A DNA stretch of 64,000 nt from Vicinamibacterales bacterium (GCA_041659285.1 JBAZYO010000004.1:62001-126000), one strand, 5' to 3'; shown: positions 18,699 through 27,607, counted from the stretch's first letter. Notes: a model not told the origin generated them from the letters alone. A program made the numbers and translations.

Positions 18699-21600
18699 AT
18701 GGCCGAACGTCCCTCCCGCCTCTCGCGCGTCCTCGGTCCCGTCGTCCAGTTGCGCGACGGTGAGTCGACGACGGCCCTGCTGATGTTCCTGTACTCGTTC
18801 CTGGCGATGACCAGCTACAACATCGTCAAGCCGATCACGCGGTCGGAGTTCATCTCGAGCCTGGGCGCCGACAACCTGCCGTGGGTGCAATTCGGGGCCG
18901 GCGTGCTGATCGGCTTCATCATGCAGGGCTACACCACGGTGATGCGGGCGGTGCCCCGGCGCTGGACCATCCCGGTGACGCAGGCCGGCATGGCGGGCCT
19001 GCTGCTCCTGTTCTGGTTCCTGTTCACCACCGTCGGCGCCGACTGGGTCGCGGTCGCTTTCTACGTGCTGGCGCTGATCCTCGGCATCCTCCTGATCAGC
19101 CAGTTCTGGACGCTGGCCAACGACGTCTACGATCCGCGGCAGGCGAAGCGCATCTTCGGCTTCATCGGCGGCGGCGCCAGCCTCGGCGGCGCGACCGGTG
19201 CGGGCCTCACGGCGTTTCTGGTCGAATCGCTCGGCGCCAAGCAGATGCTGCTGGTCAGCGCCTCGATCATGGGCCTGTGCTTCTTCATCGTCACCTTCAT
19301 CCTGAAGCGCGAGAAGGCGGCGGGCACGAGCGACGCCACCAAGACCGGCGAGGACGAGGGCGTCAGCAGCGGCGAGGCCATCCAGCTGCTGCGGTCCTCC
19401 CGCCACCTGCAGGTGATTGCGCTGGTGATCGGCTTTGCCGCCATCGGCGCCGCGATCATCGAGCAGCAGCTCAACATGGCGGCGGCGGAGGCCAAGGGCG
19501 CCGCCAATTCCGACGCGATCGCGGCGTTCCTCGCACAAGTCACGGTCTACCTGTCGCTGATCGGCTTCGTCATCCAGGTGGGGCTGACCAGCCGCATCCA
19601 TCGCGTGATGGGCATCGGCTTCGCGCTGCTGGTGCTGCCGGTGAGCCTGGGCACCACCGCGGTGGTGATGCTGTTCAACCGCGCGCTGTGGGCGCCGGGC
19701 CTGGCCCGCGTGCTCGACACCTCGCTGCGCTACACCGTGGACAAGACCTCGCGCGAAGTGCTGTTCCTGCCGCTGCCGGCGGAGCTGAAGTACCGCGCCA
19801 AGCCGTTCATCGACGTGACGATGGACCGGTTGTCGAAGGGCATGGGGGCGCTGATGATCCTCGTCCTGATCAAGGACTGGGGCCTGGGCTGGAACTGGCA
19901 GCAACTGAGCTACGCCAGCCTGACCATGGTCGGGTTGTGGATGTTCACGGCGATGCGGGCGCGCAAGGAATACCTGCGGACGTTCCGGCGCAGCATCGAG
20001 CAGCAGGACGTGGCGCCCGCCGACATCAGCGGCGCCAACCTCGGGCCGCAATCGATCGAAACGCTGGTGAGCGAGTTGTCGCACCCGGAACCGCGCCGCG
20101 TGCTCTACGCCATCGATCTGCTCGACGCCCTGGACAAGCGCCACCTGGTCACGCCGCTGTTGCTGGCGCACGAGTCGGCCGAGATCCGGGCGCGCACGTT
20201 GAGGGTGGCGGAAGCCGCCGGCACCGAGGCCGCGGACCGCTGGCTGCCGCGCGTCGAGCGGGCGTTGCGGGATGCCGACGCGTCGGTGCGGGTGGCCGCG
20301 GTTGGCGCGCTGGCCGCGCTTCGCGGACAAGCCGCCGCGGATGTGATGCGCCCGTTCCTGCACGGCTCCGACCAAGCCCTCGCCATCGTCGCGGCGGCGG
20401 CGCTGGCGTCGAGCACGCACGAGGCGGACGTGCAGGCGGCCGAGGATCGGCTCCGCGCCTTCTCGAGCGACACCCGCGAGCAGGGCACGGCGGGGCGGCT
20501 GCTGGCGGCCCGCGCGCTCGGCGATGTCGAGAATCCGGCGTTCCGCCCGCTGCTGGTGCCGCTGATGTACGACCCGAACGTCGAGGTCGCCCTCGCGGCG
20601 ATCGAGAGCGCGGGCAAGCTTGGCGCGCAGGACTTCCTGTTCGTGGTGCCGCTGGTGTCGCTGCTGAGGAACCGCCGGCTGAAGTCGGCGGCGCGGCAGG
20701 TGCTGACCGGTTTCGGGGAGCCGGTGGTGGCGCCGCTGGCCTACTTCATGCTGGACCGCGAGGAGAACATCTGGGTGCGCCGCCATGTGCCCTCGACCCT
20801 GGCGCACCTCCCGTTCCCGTCCACGGTGGCTGCCCTGCTGACCGCCCTCGACGACCCGGACGGCTTCCTGAAGTTCAAGGCGGTGTCGGCGCTCGAGCGC
20901 ATTCGCGTGACCAACCCCGAGATCGCGATCGACAAGGACGTGGTGACCCGGCACCTCCATGCGGAGGCCGGCCTCGCCTACAGCGCGCTGACGCTGCACC
21001 ACAACCTGTTCGTGGCCGGCGGGCTTGACTCCCAATGCCTGCTCGCGCGCTCGCTCACCGAAAAGCAGAGCCGCCGGCTGGGCCGCACCTTCCAGCTGCT
21101 CGGCCTGATCAACACGCCGTCGGACATCGCCGCGGTGCAGAACACGCTGACCGACAACGACCCGAAGGTGCGCTCGCGGGGCATCGAGTACCTGGACAAC
21201 CTGCTGTCGGGTGACGTGCGCAAGCGCGTGATGATCCTGGTGGACGACATGCCGACCGAGGAGCGCATCCGCAAGGGCAACGTGATCTACCGGACGCGTG
21301 TGCGCGACGTCGAAGACACCGTGGCGCAGCTCCTGCACGACGAAGACGAGTCGATTGCGGCGGCCGCCGTGCTGCTGGTGGAAGAACGTGGCATGTGGTC
21401 GCTGGCCGACGACCTGGAGCACGTGCTCGCCCATCGCGACGCCAAGGACCAACATATGTTCGAGGCGGCGTCGTGGGCCCTGGCCGCGCACCGGATGCCG
21501 CCGGACCAGCGCGCCGCCCTCTGGCAGGAGCCGCTGCCGTCGGTGGAGCTGGCCGACCGCCTGCGCCGGCTGCCGATGTTCGACTTCACGCACGTGAACG

Positions 21601-22397
21601 AACTGTTCCGCCTCGCGCGACTGGGCCGGCAGGTCCGTCATGAGGCCGGACGCACCCTGTACCAGCGCGGCACCCGGCCGACGTCCGTGCAATTCCTGCT
21701 CGACGGGCGGGTGCAATCGACCGGCGCCTCCGGCGTGACCGAGATCGCCGCGCCCGCGCCCCTCGCGTTCGAGGCCGTGCTCGAGGGCGCCCCGATGACC
21801 ACCAGCGTCACTGCGGTGGACCGTGTCATCACGCTGGCGCTGACCAACGACGAATTCCTGGCGCTGTTGTCGGAGAACGTGGAACTCGCGGAAGGCCTGT
21901 TCCGGTCCCTCATTCACTCGCGGCACCTGGGCGCGGACCATACGCACATCGAGGGCGACGTGCCGCAGGAGCTGAAGGACCAGGCCACGGCGCCGGAGCA
22001 ATTGCAGCCGGTCGATCGCCTGTTGCTGCTGCAGTCGAGCCCGCTGCTCGCGCATGCCACGGCGGTGCAGTTGTGGCGGCTGTCGGCCATCGCGCGTCCG
22101 GTCACGCTGCAGACCGGTAGCGAGCCGATCAAGCGCGGCGGCGAAGCAGCCATCCTGATCGTCTTGAGCGGATCGCTCACGGTGGAGATGCCGGGCGGCA
22201 CCACCGCCACGGCGAACGCCGGCGATATCGTCGGGATGTACGAGACGCTGGGCGGCTCGAAGTTCGACGCCACCATGACCGTGACGGAGACCGCCACCGC
22301 GCTGCGGCTGGAACGCCATGCGCTGTTCGAGCTGCTCGCCGATCACACCGACCTGCTGCAGGGGGTGTTCTCGTTCCTGCTAAGGCTCGAACGCTGA
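18699..22397 (+). CDS. NTT/MFS-like carrier fused to HEAT repeats and two cNMP-binding-like domains
   Basis: A 1,232-residue paralogue of the divergent neighbour. The carrier part spans about 15-430 (LLMFLYSFLAMTSYNIVKPI, FWTLANDVYDPRQAKRIFGF, SLRYTVDKTSREVLFLPLPA). HEAT repeats fill about 440-960 (DADASVRVAAVGALAALRGQ, SALERIRVTNPEIAID). Two cyclic-nucleotide-binding-like beta barrels follow, about 965-1085 (GRTLYQRGTRPTSVQFLLDG) and about 1110-1225 (EAAILIVLSGSLTVEMPGG, then NAGDIVGMYETLGGSKFDAT). The canonical RxA phosphate-binding pattern is not evident in either, so they may bind another ligand or none. The carrier could be gated by these cytosolic parts. Confidence 0.87.
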   Translation: MAERPSRLSRVLGPVVQLRDGESTTALLMFLYSFLAMTSYNIVKPITRSEFISSLGADNLPWVQFGAGVLIGFIMQGYTTVMRAVPRRWTIPVTQAGMAGLLLLFWFLFTTVGADWVAVAFYVLALILGILLISQFWTLANDVYDPRQAKRIFGFIGGGASLGGATGAGLTAFLVESLGAKQMLLVSASIMGLCFFIVTFILKREKAAGTSDATKTGEDEGVSSGEAIQLLRSSRHLQVIALVIGFAAIGAAIIEQQLNMAAAEAKGAANSDAIAAFLAQVTVYLSLIGFVIQVGLTSRIHRVMGIGFALLVLPVSLGTTAVVMLFNRALWAPGLARVLDTSLRYTVDKTSREVLFLPLPAELKYRAKPFIDVTMDRLSKGMGALMILVLIKDWGLGWNWQQLSYASLTMVGLWMFTAMRARKEYLRTFRRSIEQQDVAPADISGANLGPQSIETLVSELSHPEPRRVLYAIDLLDALDKRHLVTPLLLAHESAEIRARTLRVAEAAGTEAADRWLPRVERALRDADASVRVAAVGALAALRGQAAADVMRPFLHGSDQALAIVAAAALASSTHEADVQAAEDRLRAFSSDTREQGTAGRLLAARALGDVENPAFRPLLVPLMYDPNVEVALAAIESAGKLGAQDFLFVVPLVSLLRNRRLKSAARQVLTGFGEPVVAPLAYFMLDREENIWVRRHVPSTLAHLPFPSTVAALLTALDDPDGFLKFKAVSALERIRVTNPEIAIDKDVVTRHLHAEAGLAYSALTLHHNLFVAGGLDSQCLLARSLTEKQSRRLGRTFQLLGLINTPSDIAAVQNTLTDNDPKVRSRGIEYLDNLLSGDVRKRVMILVDDMPTEERIRKGNVIYRTRVRDVEDTVAQLLHDEDESIAAAAVLLVEERGMWSLADDLEHVLAHRDAKDQHMFEAASWALAAHRMPPDQRAALWQEPLPSVELADRLRRLPMFDFTHVNELFRLARLGRQVRHEAGRTLYQRGTRPTSVQFLLDGRVQSTGASGVTEIAAPAPLAFEAVLEGAPMTTSVTAVDRVITLALTNDEFLALLSENVELAEGLFRSLIHSRHLGADHTHIEGDVPQELKDQATAPEQLQPVDRLLLLQSSPLLAHATAVQLWRLSAIARPVTLQTGSEPIKRGGEAAILIVLSGSLTVEMPGGTTATANAGDIVGMYETLGGSKFDATMTVTETATALRLERHALFELLADHTDLLQGVFSFLLRLER

Positions 22398-22445
22398 TTT
22401 GGCGATTTGGCGATGTGGTGATTTCGCGATTTGGGGAAATCCCAA
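22398..22445. repeat. Short simple-sequence stretch (GATTTGGC units)
   Basis: Right after the carrier stop codon there are four or five degenerate GATTTGGCGA-like units. Similar GATTGGG/GATTTGG sequence appears at 42,170-42,250 and 43,110-43,160. The rest of the gap to 22663 holds no gene that I can support. Confidence 0.5.
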
Positions 22446-22663
22446 GTCGCGCAGGCTTCGCTAACGACCTCCCACCCAGCCCGTTCTCAGACCCCAGCGC
22501 ATGAGGCGTGGTGACGACGTCGGCGATTCAATACCTGCCTCCGGTCGCGATCGCAGGTCACCAGCCCAGCGGCGCGGGTGGCCCCAATGCCTCGCCGGCA
22601 CCTCGAGTCGCGCCGGCGAGGGTCACTGGTGCGTGCTTCGGCGAGCGTGATGTCTCGCCTGGA

Positions 22664-23074
22664 CTAGGCCTCGATCGCCTGTCCGCCGCAATCGGGCAGC
22701 GCGGTTCGGTCTGCCAGCGTCACGTATCCACGCTGCAGTGCGTGCTCGAGCGCCGCGAACCCTTCCACGGCCTCGTGATACGCCTCGCGCAGCGGTTTCA
22801 ATTCGAGCGCGGTGTCAGTCTCGACGTCCGCACTGAGCGATTCGTCGCCGAGCCTGAGCACGCACCGCAGATAGCGCCCTCGCTGGTGGGCGACCATACG
22901 CGCGACGTTGGTGAACGCATTGCGTGTGATCGCCCCAGTGGCGGCGCTGATCAACTCGTGGTTCACCTCGCGGATCGTCATCTCCAGTTCGTGGTGGAGA
23001 CGACGAGTGGCGGCTTCATCGGGCGGCAATAACATCCAGAATCCTCCCCAATTGCGATGCGCGTTGGCCGACAC
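22664..23074 (-). CDS. Small hypothetical protein, helical
   Basis: A 136-residue protein, not recognised. The sequence is mostly helical and charged (EAATRRLHHELEMTIREVNH, then ALKPLREAYHEAVEGFAALE) with no signal peptide or membrane segment. Protein-like composition and third-position GC support a real gene. It could be a four-helix-bundle regulator or a stress protein. Start ATG 23074; an internal ATG (MLLPPDEAATRR) about 13 codons later is equally plausible. It is on the same strand as, and downstream of, the two-component system. Confidence 0.6.
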   Translation of the reverse strand: MSANAHRNWGGFWMLLPPDEAATRRLHHELEMTIREVNHELISAATGAITRNAFTNVARMVAHQRGRYLRCVLRLGDESLSADVETDTALELKPLREAYHEAVEGFAALEHALQRGYVTLADRTALPDCGGQAIEA

Positions 23075-23222
23075 ACAGGCCTACCGGGATAATCGGCCGG
23101 CCGCGTCGGCACTTCACTTTCTCGGCGTCGGGCGCCTGGCCGCCACGATCGGGCAGCGCGAAGATGAGGGCCGCACCCAGCAGGAAGAATGCCGATGTGA
23201 CGCCGAGCGCGAGGCCGATGTC
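23075..23222 (-). pseudogene. Possible remnant of a membrane transporter C-terminus
   Basis: On the minus strand, directly after the histidine-kinase stop, one frame reads IGLALGVTSAFFLLGAALIF then ALPDRGGQ. This looks like the last membrane helix and tail of an MFS-type protein with no start codon. It may be the decayed end of a lost gene. The stretch is short and could be chance. Confidence 0.3.
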
Positions 23223-24707
23223 TCAGTCTGGCAGCACGATCTCAAAACTCGTTTCGACCCCCGGCGTGCTGCGCACGCTGACGGTGCCGCCATGGCGCTC
23301 GACGATCGCCTTGACGATCGAGAGGCCGAGCCCCGATCCCGATTGCGCGCGGGACCGATCCGCCTTGTAGAACCGATCGAAGACGTGCGGCAGGTGTTCG
23401 GCGGGAATGCCGACGCCCGAATCCGACACGCGGATCGCGGCGCCGCGCCCGGTGCGCGCGGCGGCCAGTCGCACGGTGCCGCCGGGCGGCGTGTGGCGCA
23501 GCGCGTTCGACGCCAGGTTCTGCACGGCCTGCTCCAGCCGATGCGGATCCGCGGTGACCCTCAGGTCGGTATCTCGGGGATCGACGGTGATCGTCACGCC
23601 CTTTTCCTGCGCCGCCTGCGCATGGCGCTCGGTCACGCGCTCGAACAGCTCGTCCACCGACACGGTTTCGAGCGTGAGCGAGATGCCGCCCGCCTCGAAG
23701 CGCGCCAGGTCGAGCAGGTCGCCGACCAGCCGCTCGATGCGCTGTCCCTCCTCCTGGATCACGCGAACGGCTCGCTGCCCTTCCTGGTTCTCGGGCAAAA
23801 ACTGCGGGAGCGCCAGGGTTTCGGCATAGCCGCGGATCGCGGTCAGCGGCGTCATCAACTCGTGCGACACGTCCGCCAGCAACTGCCGACGGGCGCGGTC
23901 GGCTTCGACGAGTTGGGCCTGGCGGGCGGCGAGGTCGGCGGCCATGCGATTGAACGCGTCGGCCACCGCCGACACCTCGTCACCGCCGATGGACGGCGCG
24001 CGCGCCGACAGGTCGCCTTCGCCGAAGCGGCGGGCCGCGTCCTCGAGGGCGCGCAGGCGCGCCTGGGCGGGGCGAAAGATCACGAGCGCGGCCAGCGCGG
24101 TCCCGCCGATCAACAGCAGGAACGCGCCAATGGCGAGGGGCGTGCCGATTTCGTCGGCGGCACGGCGCAGGCCGGTGAGCGGCGGCACCCACACCACGCC
24201 GACGACGTCACCGTTGTGCGCAATCGGCGCCATCACCGGTCCGCGCCGCGGCCCGCCAAACGGCATGCGCGGCATGGGCCCGGGGGGCGGCATCCGCTCC
24301 ATCGGCGGGCCGCCAGGCTCCCCCGCCATGCCGGGCGATCGGCGCTTGAACGGACCCGGCATGCGCATGCCGGGCGGCACGTCCACCCCCGGCGGGCCGA
24401 CCACACGGCCATCGGCGAAGATGATGACGGCGGGGCGATGCAACTCGCTGATGCGGCGCCTCGCATACTGCTCGAGGTCAATGGCGGGGTCACGTTCGAG
24501 CGCCGACTCGAACTCCGACGCCACCAACTCCGCGAAGTCGCGGCCCATCCGCTCGGGCATGCCGCCTTCGGTTTCGCCCGCCACCCAGATGAACAGGGCG
24601 AACTGCAGGCCGAGCGTAATGGCCAGGAACAGGATGAAGCCGAGGCCGATGCGCCAGTAGAGGCTGGACGTCAGCTTGGTTCGGGTCGAAGCGGCAGCAT
24701 CAGACAT
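23223..24707 (-). CDS. Sensor histidine kinase with Met/Pro/Gly-rich periplasmic loop
   Basis: About 494 residues. The first membrane helix is YWRIGLGFILFLAITLGLQF. The periplasmic domain contains a stretch unusually rich in Gly, Pro and Met (VPPGMRMPGPFKRRSPGMAG, later PPPGPMPRMPFGGPRRG). The second helix is at about 190-215, followed by HAMP (RPAQARLRALEDAARRFGEG). HisKA has the phospho-accepting His in LADVSHELMTPL (about residue 281). HATPase_c has NLASNALRHTPPG, DSGVGIP and GSGLGLSIV. It overlaps the response regulator by 8 bp if ATG 24707 is the start; GTG 24725 is an alternative. A CpxA-type envelope-stress role is likely, given the divergent Spy-like gene. Confidence 0.92.
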   Translation of the reverse strand: MSDAAASTRTKLTSSLYWRIGLGFILFLAITLGLQFALFIWVAGETEGGMPERMGRDFAELVASEFESALERDPAIDLEQYARRRISELHRPAVIIFADGRVVGPPGVDVPPGMRMPGPFKRRSPGMAGEPGGPPMERMPPPGPMPRMPFGGPRRGPVMAPIAHNGDVVGVVWVPPLTGLRRAADEIGTPLAIGAFLLLIGGTALAALVIFRPAQARLRALEDAARRFGEGDLSARAPSIGGDEVSAVADAFNRMAADLAARQAQLVEADRARRQLLADVSHELMTPLTAIRGYAETLALPQFLPENQEGQRAVRVIQEEGQRIERLVGDLLDLARFEAGGISLTLETVSVDELFERVTERHAQAAQEKGVTITVDPRDTDLRVTADPHRLEQAVQNLASNALRHTPPGGTVRLAAARTGRGAAIRVSDSGVGIPAEHLPHVFDRFYKADRSRAQSGSGLGLSIVKAIVERHGGTVSVRSTPGVETSFEIVLPD

Positions 24708-25410
24708 CGGCGCACTTGTAGCCACTCCCCCACACGGTGAGGATGATGGCGGGGTTGGCCGGATCCAGTTCGACGCGCCGGCGGAGCCGCTTGACGAGCG
24801 AGTCCACGCTGCGCTCGGTCACGTAGGTGCGGTCGGGCCACACGCGGGTGAGCAGCGCCTCGCGGCTGAACACGATGCCCGGGTGCGTCGCCAGCACGAA
24901 CAACAGGCGGAACTCCTGCGCCGTGAGGTCCATTTCCGCGCCGCGCACCCGCACACTGCGGCGGGCCGGGTCGATGTGCAGGCCGTGGATCTCGACCGGG
25001 CGTTCCGACGGGGACGCGGCTTCGGCCTGTAACTGCGACCGCCGTGGCCGCCGCAGCAGCGCGCGGGCGCGGGCCACCAGCTCGCGGATGCCGAACGGCT
25101 TGGCGAGGTAGTCGTCGGCACCGCTTTCGAGGCCCAGCACCTTGTCGCTCTCTTCGCGCCGCGCCGTGAGCATCATGATCGGCACGTCCTGGTTCGGGCC
25201 TTCGCGCCGGATGGCCCGGCAAATCGACACGCCGTCCATGCCGGGCAGCATCAGGTCCAGCAGGATCAGGTCGAACGGCTGCGCGCTGGCGCGAGCCAGC
25301 CCGTCGAGCCCGTCGCCCACCGCCTCGGTTTCGAGGCCCTCGAGACCAAGGTGGAGAACGATCAGATCGCGGATGTGCGTGTCGTCTTCGATCACCAGGA
25401 CGCGTGCCAT
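24700..25410 (-). CDS. OmpR/PhoB-family response regulator
   Basis: A 236-residue protein. The receiver domain begins MARVLVIEDDTHIRDL. Its phospho-acceptor Asp is in LILLDLMLPGMDG, the conserved Lys in ADDYLAKPFGIREL, and the Thr in MMLTARR. The C-terminal winged helix (EFRLLFVLATHPGIVFSREA, then TERSVDSLVKRLRRR) is of OmpR type. ATG 25410 gives the canonical domain start; the open frame extends upstream only through repeat-like sequence. It forms an operon with the overlapping histidine kinase and is divergent from the Spy-like gene, its probable target. Confidence 0.94.
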   Translation of the reverse strand: MARVLVIEDDTHIRDLIVLHLGLEGLETEAVGDGLDGLARASAQPFDLILLDLMLPGMDGVSICRAIRREGPNQDVPIMMLTARREESDKVLGLESGADDYLAKPFGIRELVARARALLRRPRRSQLQAEAASPSERPVEIHGLHIDPARRSVRVRGAEMDLTAQEFRLLFVLATHPGIVFSREALLTRVWPDRTYVTERSVDSLVKRLRRRVELDPANPAIILTVWGSGYKCADV

Positions 25411-25444
25411 CTCCCTGCAGTTTTTCACAGATTGCGGCGCTTGC

Positions 25445-25470
25445 CCCGCCGAAGCCTTGGCGAAGGCGGG
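25445..25470. repeat. REP-like palindrome, CCCGCC...GGCGGG family
   Basis: Arms CCCGCC and GGCGGG around GAAGCCTTGGCGAA, the same family as 12764-12789. It lies in the 140-bp divergent promoter region of the response regulator and Spy-like genes. Confidence 0.8.
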
Positions 25471-25550
25471 CTGCCACAGTTTTCTCACACCCGGGCCACG
25501 GGGCTGCCACGAGAATCCCGTCTCATAGGCTAGAAGGAGTGAGCAATCAC

Positions 25551-26108
25551 ATGACCAAGACATTCAAGATTTCCCTCGCCACCGGGCTCGTCGCGGTAGC
25601 CATGGCCGCGGGTTCGGCGCTGGTGATGGCACAGGACGGCCCGATGCGCCGAGGCGGCGGCCCTGGCGTGGGCGGCCCGCCCCCGGGCGGACCGATGGAC
25701 GGACAAATGCGTGGACCGGGCGGGCCAATGCGCGGCCCCGGCGGTCCCGGCGGCCCCATGGGCATCGGGCCCGGGTTCCGTGAACTGGATCTGAGCGACG
25801 ATCAGAAGGCGCAGGTCAAGTCGATCCACGAATCGCACCTGGCCGAATTCCAGGCCGCGGGTGCAAAGGTCGGCGCGGCGCGCGAGGGCATGCGCAAGCT
25901 GCTCGAAGCCGACACGCTGGACGAATCCGCGGTCCGCGCCAAGAGCGTGGAGGTGGCTGCGGCCGAGGCCGACGCGGCGATCCTGGGCGCGAAAGTCCGC
26001 GCGCAGACGCTGCAGGTGCTGACGTCGGAACAGCTGGCCAAGCTGAAGGAGCTGCGGGCATCGCGCGAAGCGCAGCCGAGAAAGCAGCGCCAGCAGGGTA
26101 AGCGCTAA
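25551..26108 (+). CDS. Spy/CpxP-like periplasmic LTXXQ protein with Gly/Pro/Met-rich insert
   Basis: A 185-residue protein. The signal peptide is ISLATGLVAVAMAAGSALVMA. A low-complexity segment at about 28-72 repeats GGPMRGPGG-like units. A helical domain follows (LDLSDDQKAQVKSIHESHLA, then LTSEQLAKLKELRA), which carries the LTxxQ-like signature of Spy/CpxP periplasmic chaperones. ATG 25551 follows AGAAGGAG at 25533-25540. It is divergent from the two-component pair, the arrangement seen for cpxP and cpxRA, so feedback control of the kinase is a reasonable guess. The Met/Gly/Pro-rich insert resembles the periplasmic loop of that kinase. Confidence 0.85.
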   Translation: MTKTFKISLATGLVAVAMAAGSALVMAQDGPMRRGGGPGVGGPPPGGPMDGQMRGPGGPMRGPGGPGGPMGIGPGFRELDLSDDQKAQVKSIHESHLAEFQAAGAKVGAAREGMRKLLEADTLDESAVRAKSVEVAAAEADAAILGAKVRAQTLQVLTSEQLAKLKELRASREAQPRKQRQQGKR

Positions 26109-26112
26109 TCAG

Positions 26113-26244
26113 GCGGGGGCTGACCCCTCATGGGCATTGTGTGAGGGGTCAGTCTCCGACGCCGCCCGCGTAGGGGTCTGTCCCCGACGCGGCGCCGCGA
26201 AGGGGTCAGACCCCTCGGCATTTCTCGCTCGGGGTCAGACCCCT
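26113..26244. repeat. Array of GGGGTC-type palindromes
   Basis: About five degenerate copies of GGGGTCAGACCCC lie between the Spy-like gene and the stop codon of the P1B-ATPase-like gene. The last two, at 26201-26215 and 26231-26243, form the same two-palindrome unit as 11703-11746. Confidence 0.8.
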
Positions 26245-27527
26245 TATTGGTTCGCGTGGGCTCTGAGCAGCCGGAGGCCGTTGAGCGTCACGGCGACCGT
26301 CGCGCCGGTGTCCGCCAGCACCGCCAGCCACAGCGGCGCGGCACCGAAGAACGCGGAGATGAGGAAGGCTGCTTTCGTGGCCAGGGCGAGCGTGACGTTC
26401 TGGCGAATCACTTTCACCGCCCTTCGCGCGTGGCCGACCAGGAACTCCATGTCTTCGGGATGGTCGCACGTCAGCACGACATCCACCTTCTCGAGCGGGA
26501 TGGTGTCGGCCGTGCGGCACTGCACGACGACTCCGGCGGCGCCGAGCGCCTCCACCGTGAATGCCTTCGCTTGCGCCGCGCGCTCGAGCGGCGCGCCGCC
26601 CTTGAACAACACGCCGCGCCTGGCCGCGGAGGTGAGGGCGGCGACCACGGTCACGGGCGTGGAGATCACGAGCGCGCAGGGACAGGCCAGCACGAGGAAG
26701 ATCAGGCCGCGGTAAAACCACACTTCCCACCGGCCGTCGAGCATGGGCGGCAGCATCACGACGGCCAGGGCCGCGAAGGTCACGACCGGCGTGTAGACGG
26801 CGGCGAACTTCTCGATCCAGCGCTCCACCGGCGCCGATTCGTGGCCGCGGTCCTCGCCCCACCCGGGCTCGTGGCCGACCAGGTGGGCCACGGCGTGCCG
26901 CGCCCGATCGATGCTCCACGCTTCCATGAGGTGGGCGAGGGCAAACAGGAAGGCGACGGCCGCCGCCTCGGCCCACTGGCCAATGGACGCCGCGCCGATC
27001 GCCGACAGGCACACCAGCACGTGCATGTCGAGGCGCCGGTAGCGCAGCGACACCACCGCGCGCGGAATCATCGGCGCCAGTCCGGCGACCGCCGACAGCG
27101 CGTAGGCCGCCACGGCGGGGCCCTGGTGCGCGTGCCCGGCCCCCGTGCCGTGCCCGAACATCGCTTCGCTCCAGGTCTCGGCGGACAGGCCGTCGATAAT
27201 CCAGCCAACGGCAAAGGCGGCCAGGCTCGCGCCCGCCCACCACTTCGCGGTGTCGTGATGATGATCGTGATGGTCGTCGCCCACCACGTCGTCGGCGTCG
27301 TGGCTGTGGGCGACCAGCCCGGTGCCGGCCACCGCATCGAGAATCGCCGACGCGGGGACAATGGACGGGTCGTAGGTGACGTCAACGCGGCGGCCGACCA
27401 GGTCGAAGGTCAGCGCGGCGACGCCCGGGCGATTCAGCGCATGTCGAATGAGCGCCGCTTCGTCGGCGCAGTCCATCCCGGCAACATGTAGTCTCAGTAT
27501 CGAGTTGGTTGGGCTGGCCACGAACAC
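26244..27527 (-). CDS. P1B-type ATPase-like protein lacking the phosphorylation and nucleotide-binding core
   Basis: A 427-residue protein; complete P1B pumps are usually about 600-800. The N-terminus is a heavy-metal-associated domain (LHVAGMDCADEAALIRHALN), then a His-rich linker (DDHHDHHHD) and six or more membrane helices. The metal-site motif ACPCALVISTPV is intact. After RRGVLFKGGAPLERAAQAKA the expected DKTGT, TGES-linked and GDGxNDxP elements are absent. The sequence resumes at EALGAAGVVVQCRTADTIPL, which aligns with the MGAAGTDVALETADVAL region that normally follows GDGxNDAP, and continues through the last helices. The deletion is in frame and the rest is well conserved. It cannot hydrolyse ATP as a normal pump. 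It could be a channel, metal sensor or subunit, or a recent deletion. Confidence 0.85.
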   Translation of the reverse strand: MFVASPTNSILRLHVAGMDCADEAALIRHALNRPGVAALTFDLVGRRVDVTYDPSIVPASAILDAVAGTGLVAHSHDADDVVGDDHHDHHHDTAKWWAGASLAAFAVGWIIDGLSAETWSEAMFGHGTGAGHAHQGPAVAAYALSAVAGLAPMIPRAVVSLRYRRLDMHVLVCLSAIGAASIGQWAEAAAVAFLFALAHLMEAWSIDRARHAVAHLVGHEPGWGEDRGHESAPVERWIEKFAAVYTPVVTFAALAVVMLPPMLDGRWEVWFYRGLIFLVLACPCALVISTPVTVVAALTSAARRGVLFKGGAPLERAAQAKAFTVEALGAAGVVVQCRTADTIPLEKVDVVLTCDHPEDMEFLVGHARRAVKVIRQNVTLALATKAAFLISAFFGAAPLWLAVLADTGATVAVTLNGLRLLRAHANQ

Positions 27528-27545
27528 TTCATTATCGCCGGAACG

Positions 27546-27606
27546 GTCCGGCTAAAGCCGGACGCCACAGGCGCCGGACGCTGGCATGGTCCGGCTAAAG
27601 CCGGAC
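27546..27606. repeat. Two REP-like palindromes GTCCGGCTAAAGCCGGAC
   Basis: Identical 18-bp palindromes at 27546-27563 and 27589-27606, each followed by GCCACA or GCTACA, in the gap between the ATPase-like start and the Bcp stop codon. Relatives lie at 28097-28114 and 58561-58612. Confidence 0.88.
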
Positions 27607-27607
27607 G

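Noticed and set aside
18684..22346. A 1,220-codon open frame on the minus strand, antisense to the larger carrier gene
   Set aside because: It is the complement of a GC-rich coding gene; its product is Arg/His/Gln-rich low-complexity sequence with no domain, while the plus strand gives a coherent carrier/HEAT/cNMP protein.
22908..24740. A 610-codon plus-strand frame opposite the histidine kinase
   Set aside because: Arg/His-rich shadow; the minus strand has HAMP, HisKA and HATPase motifs.
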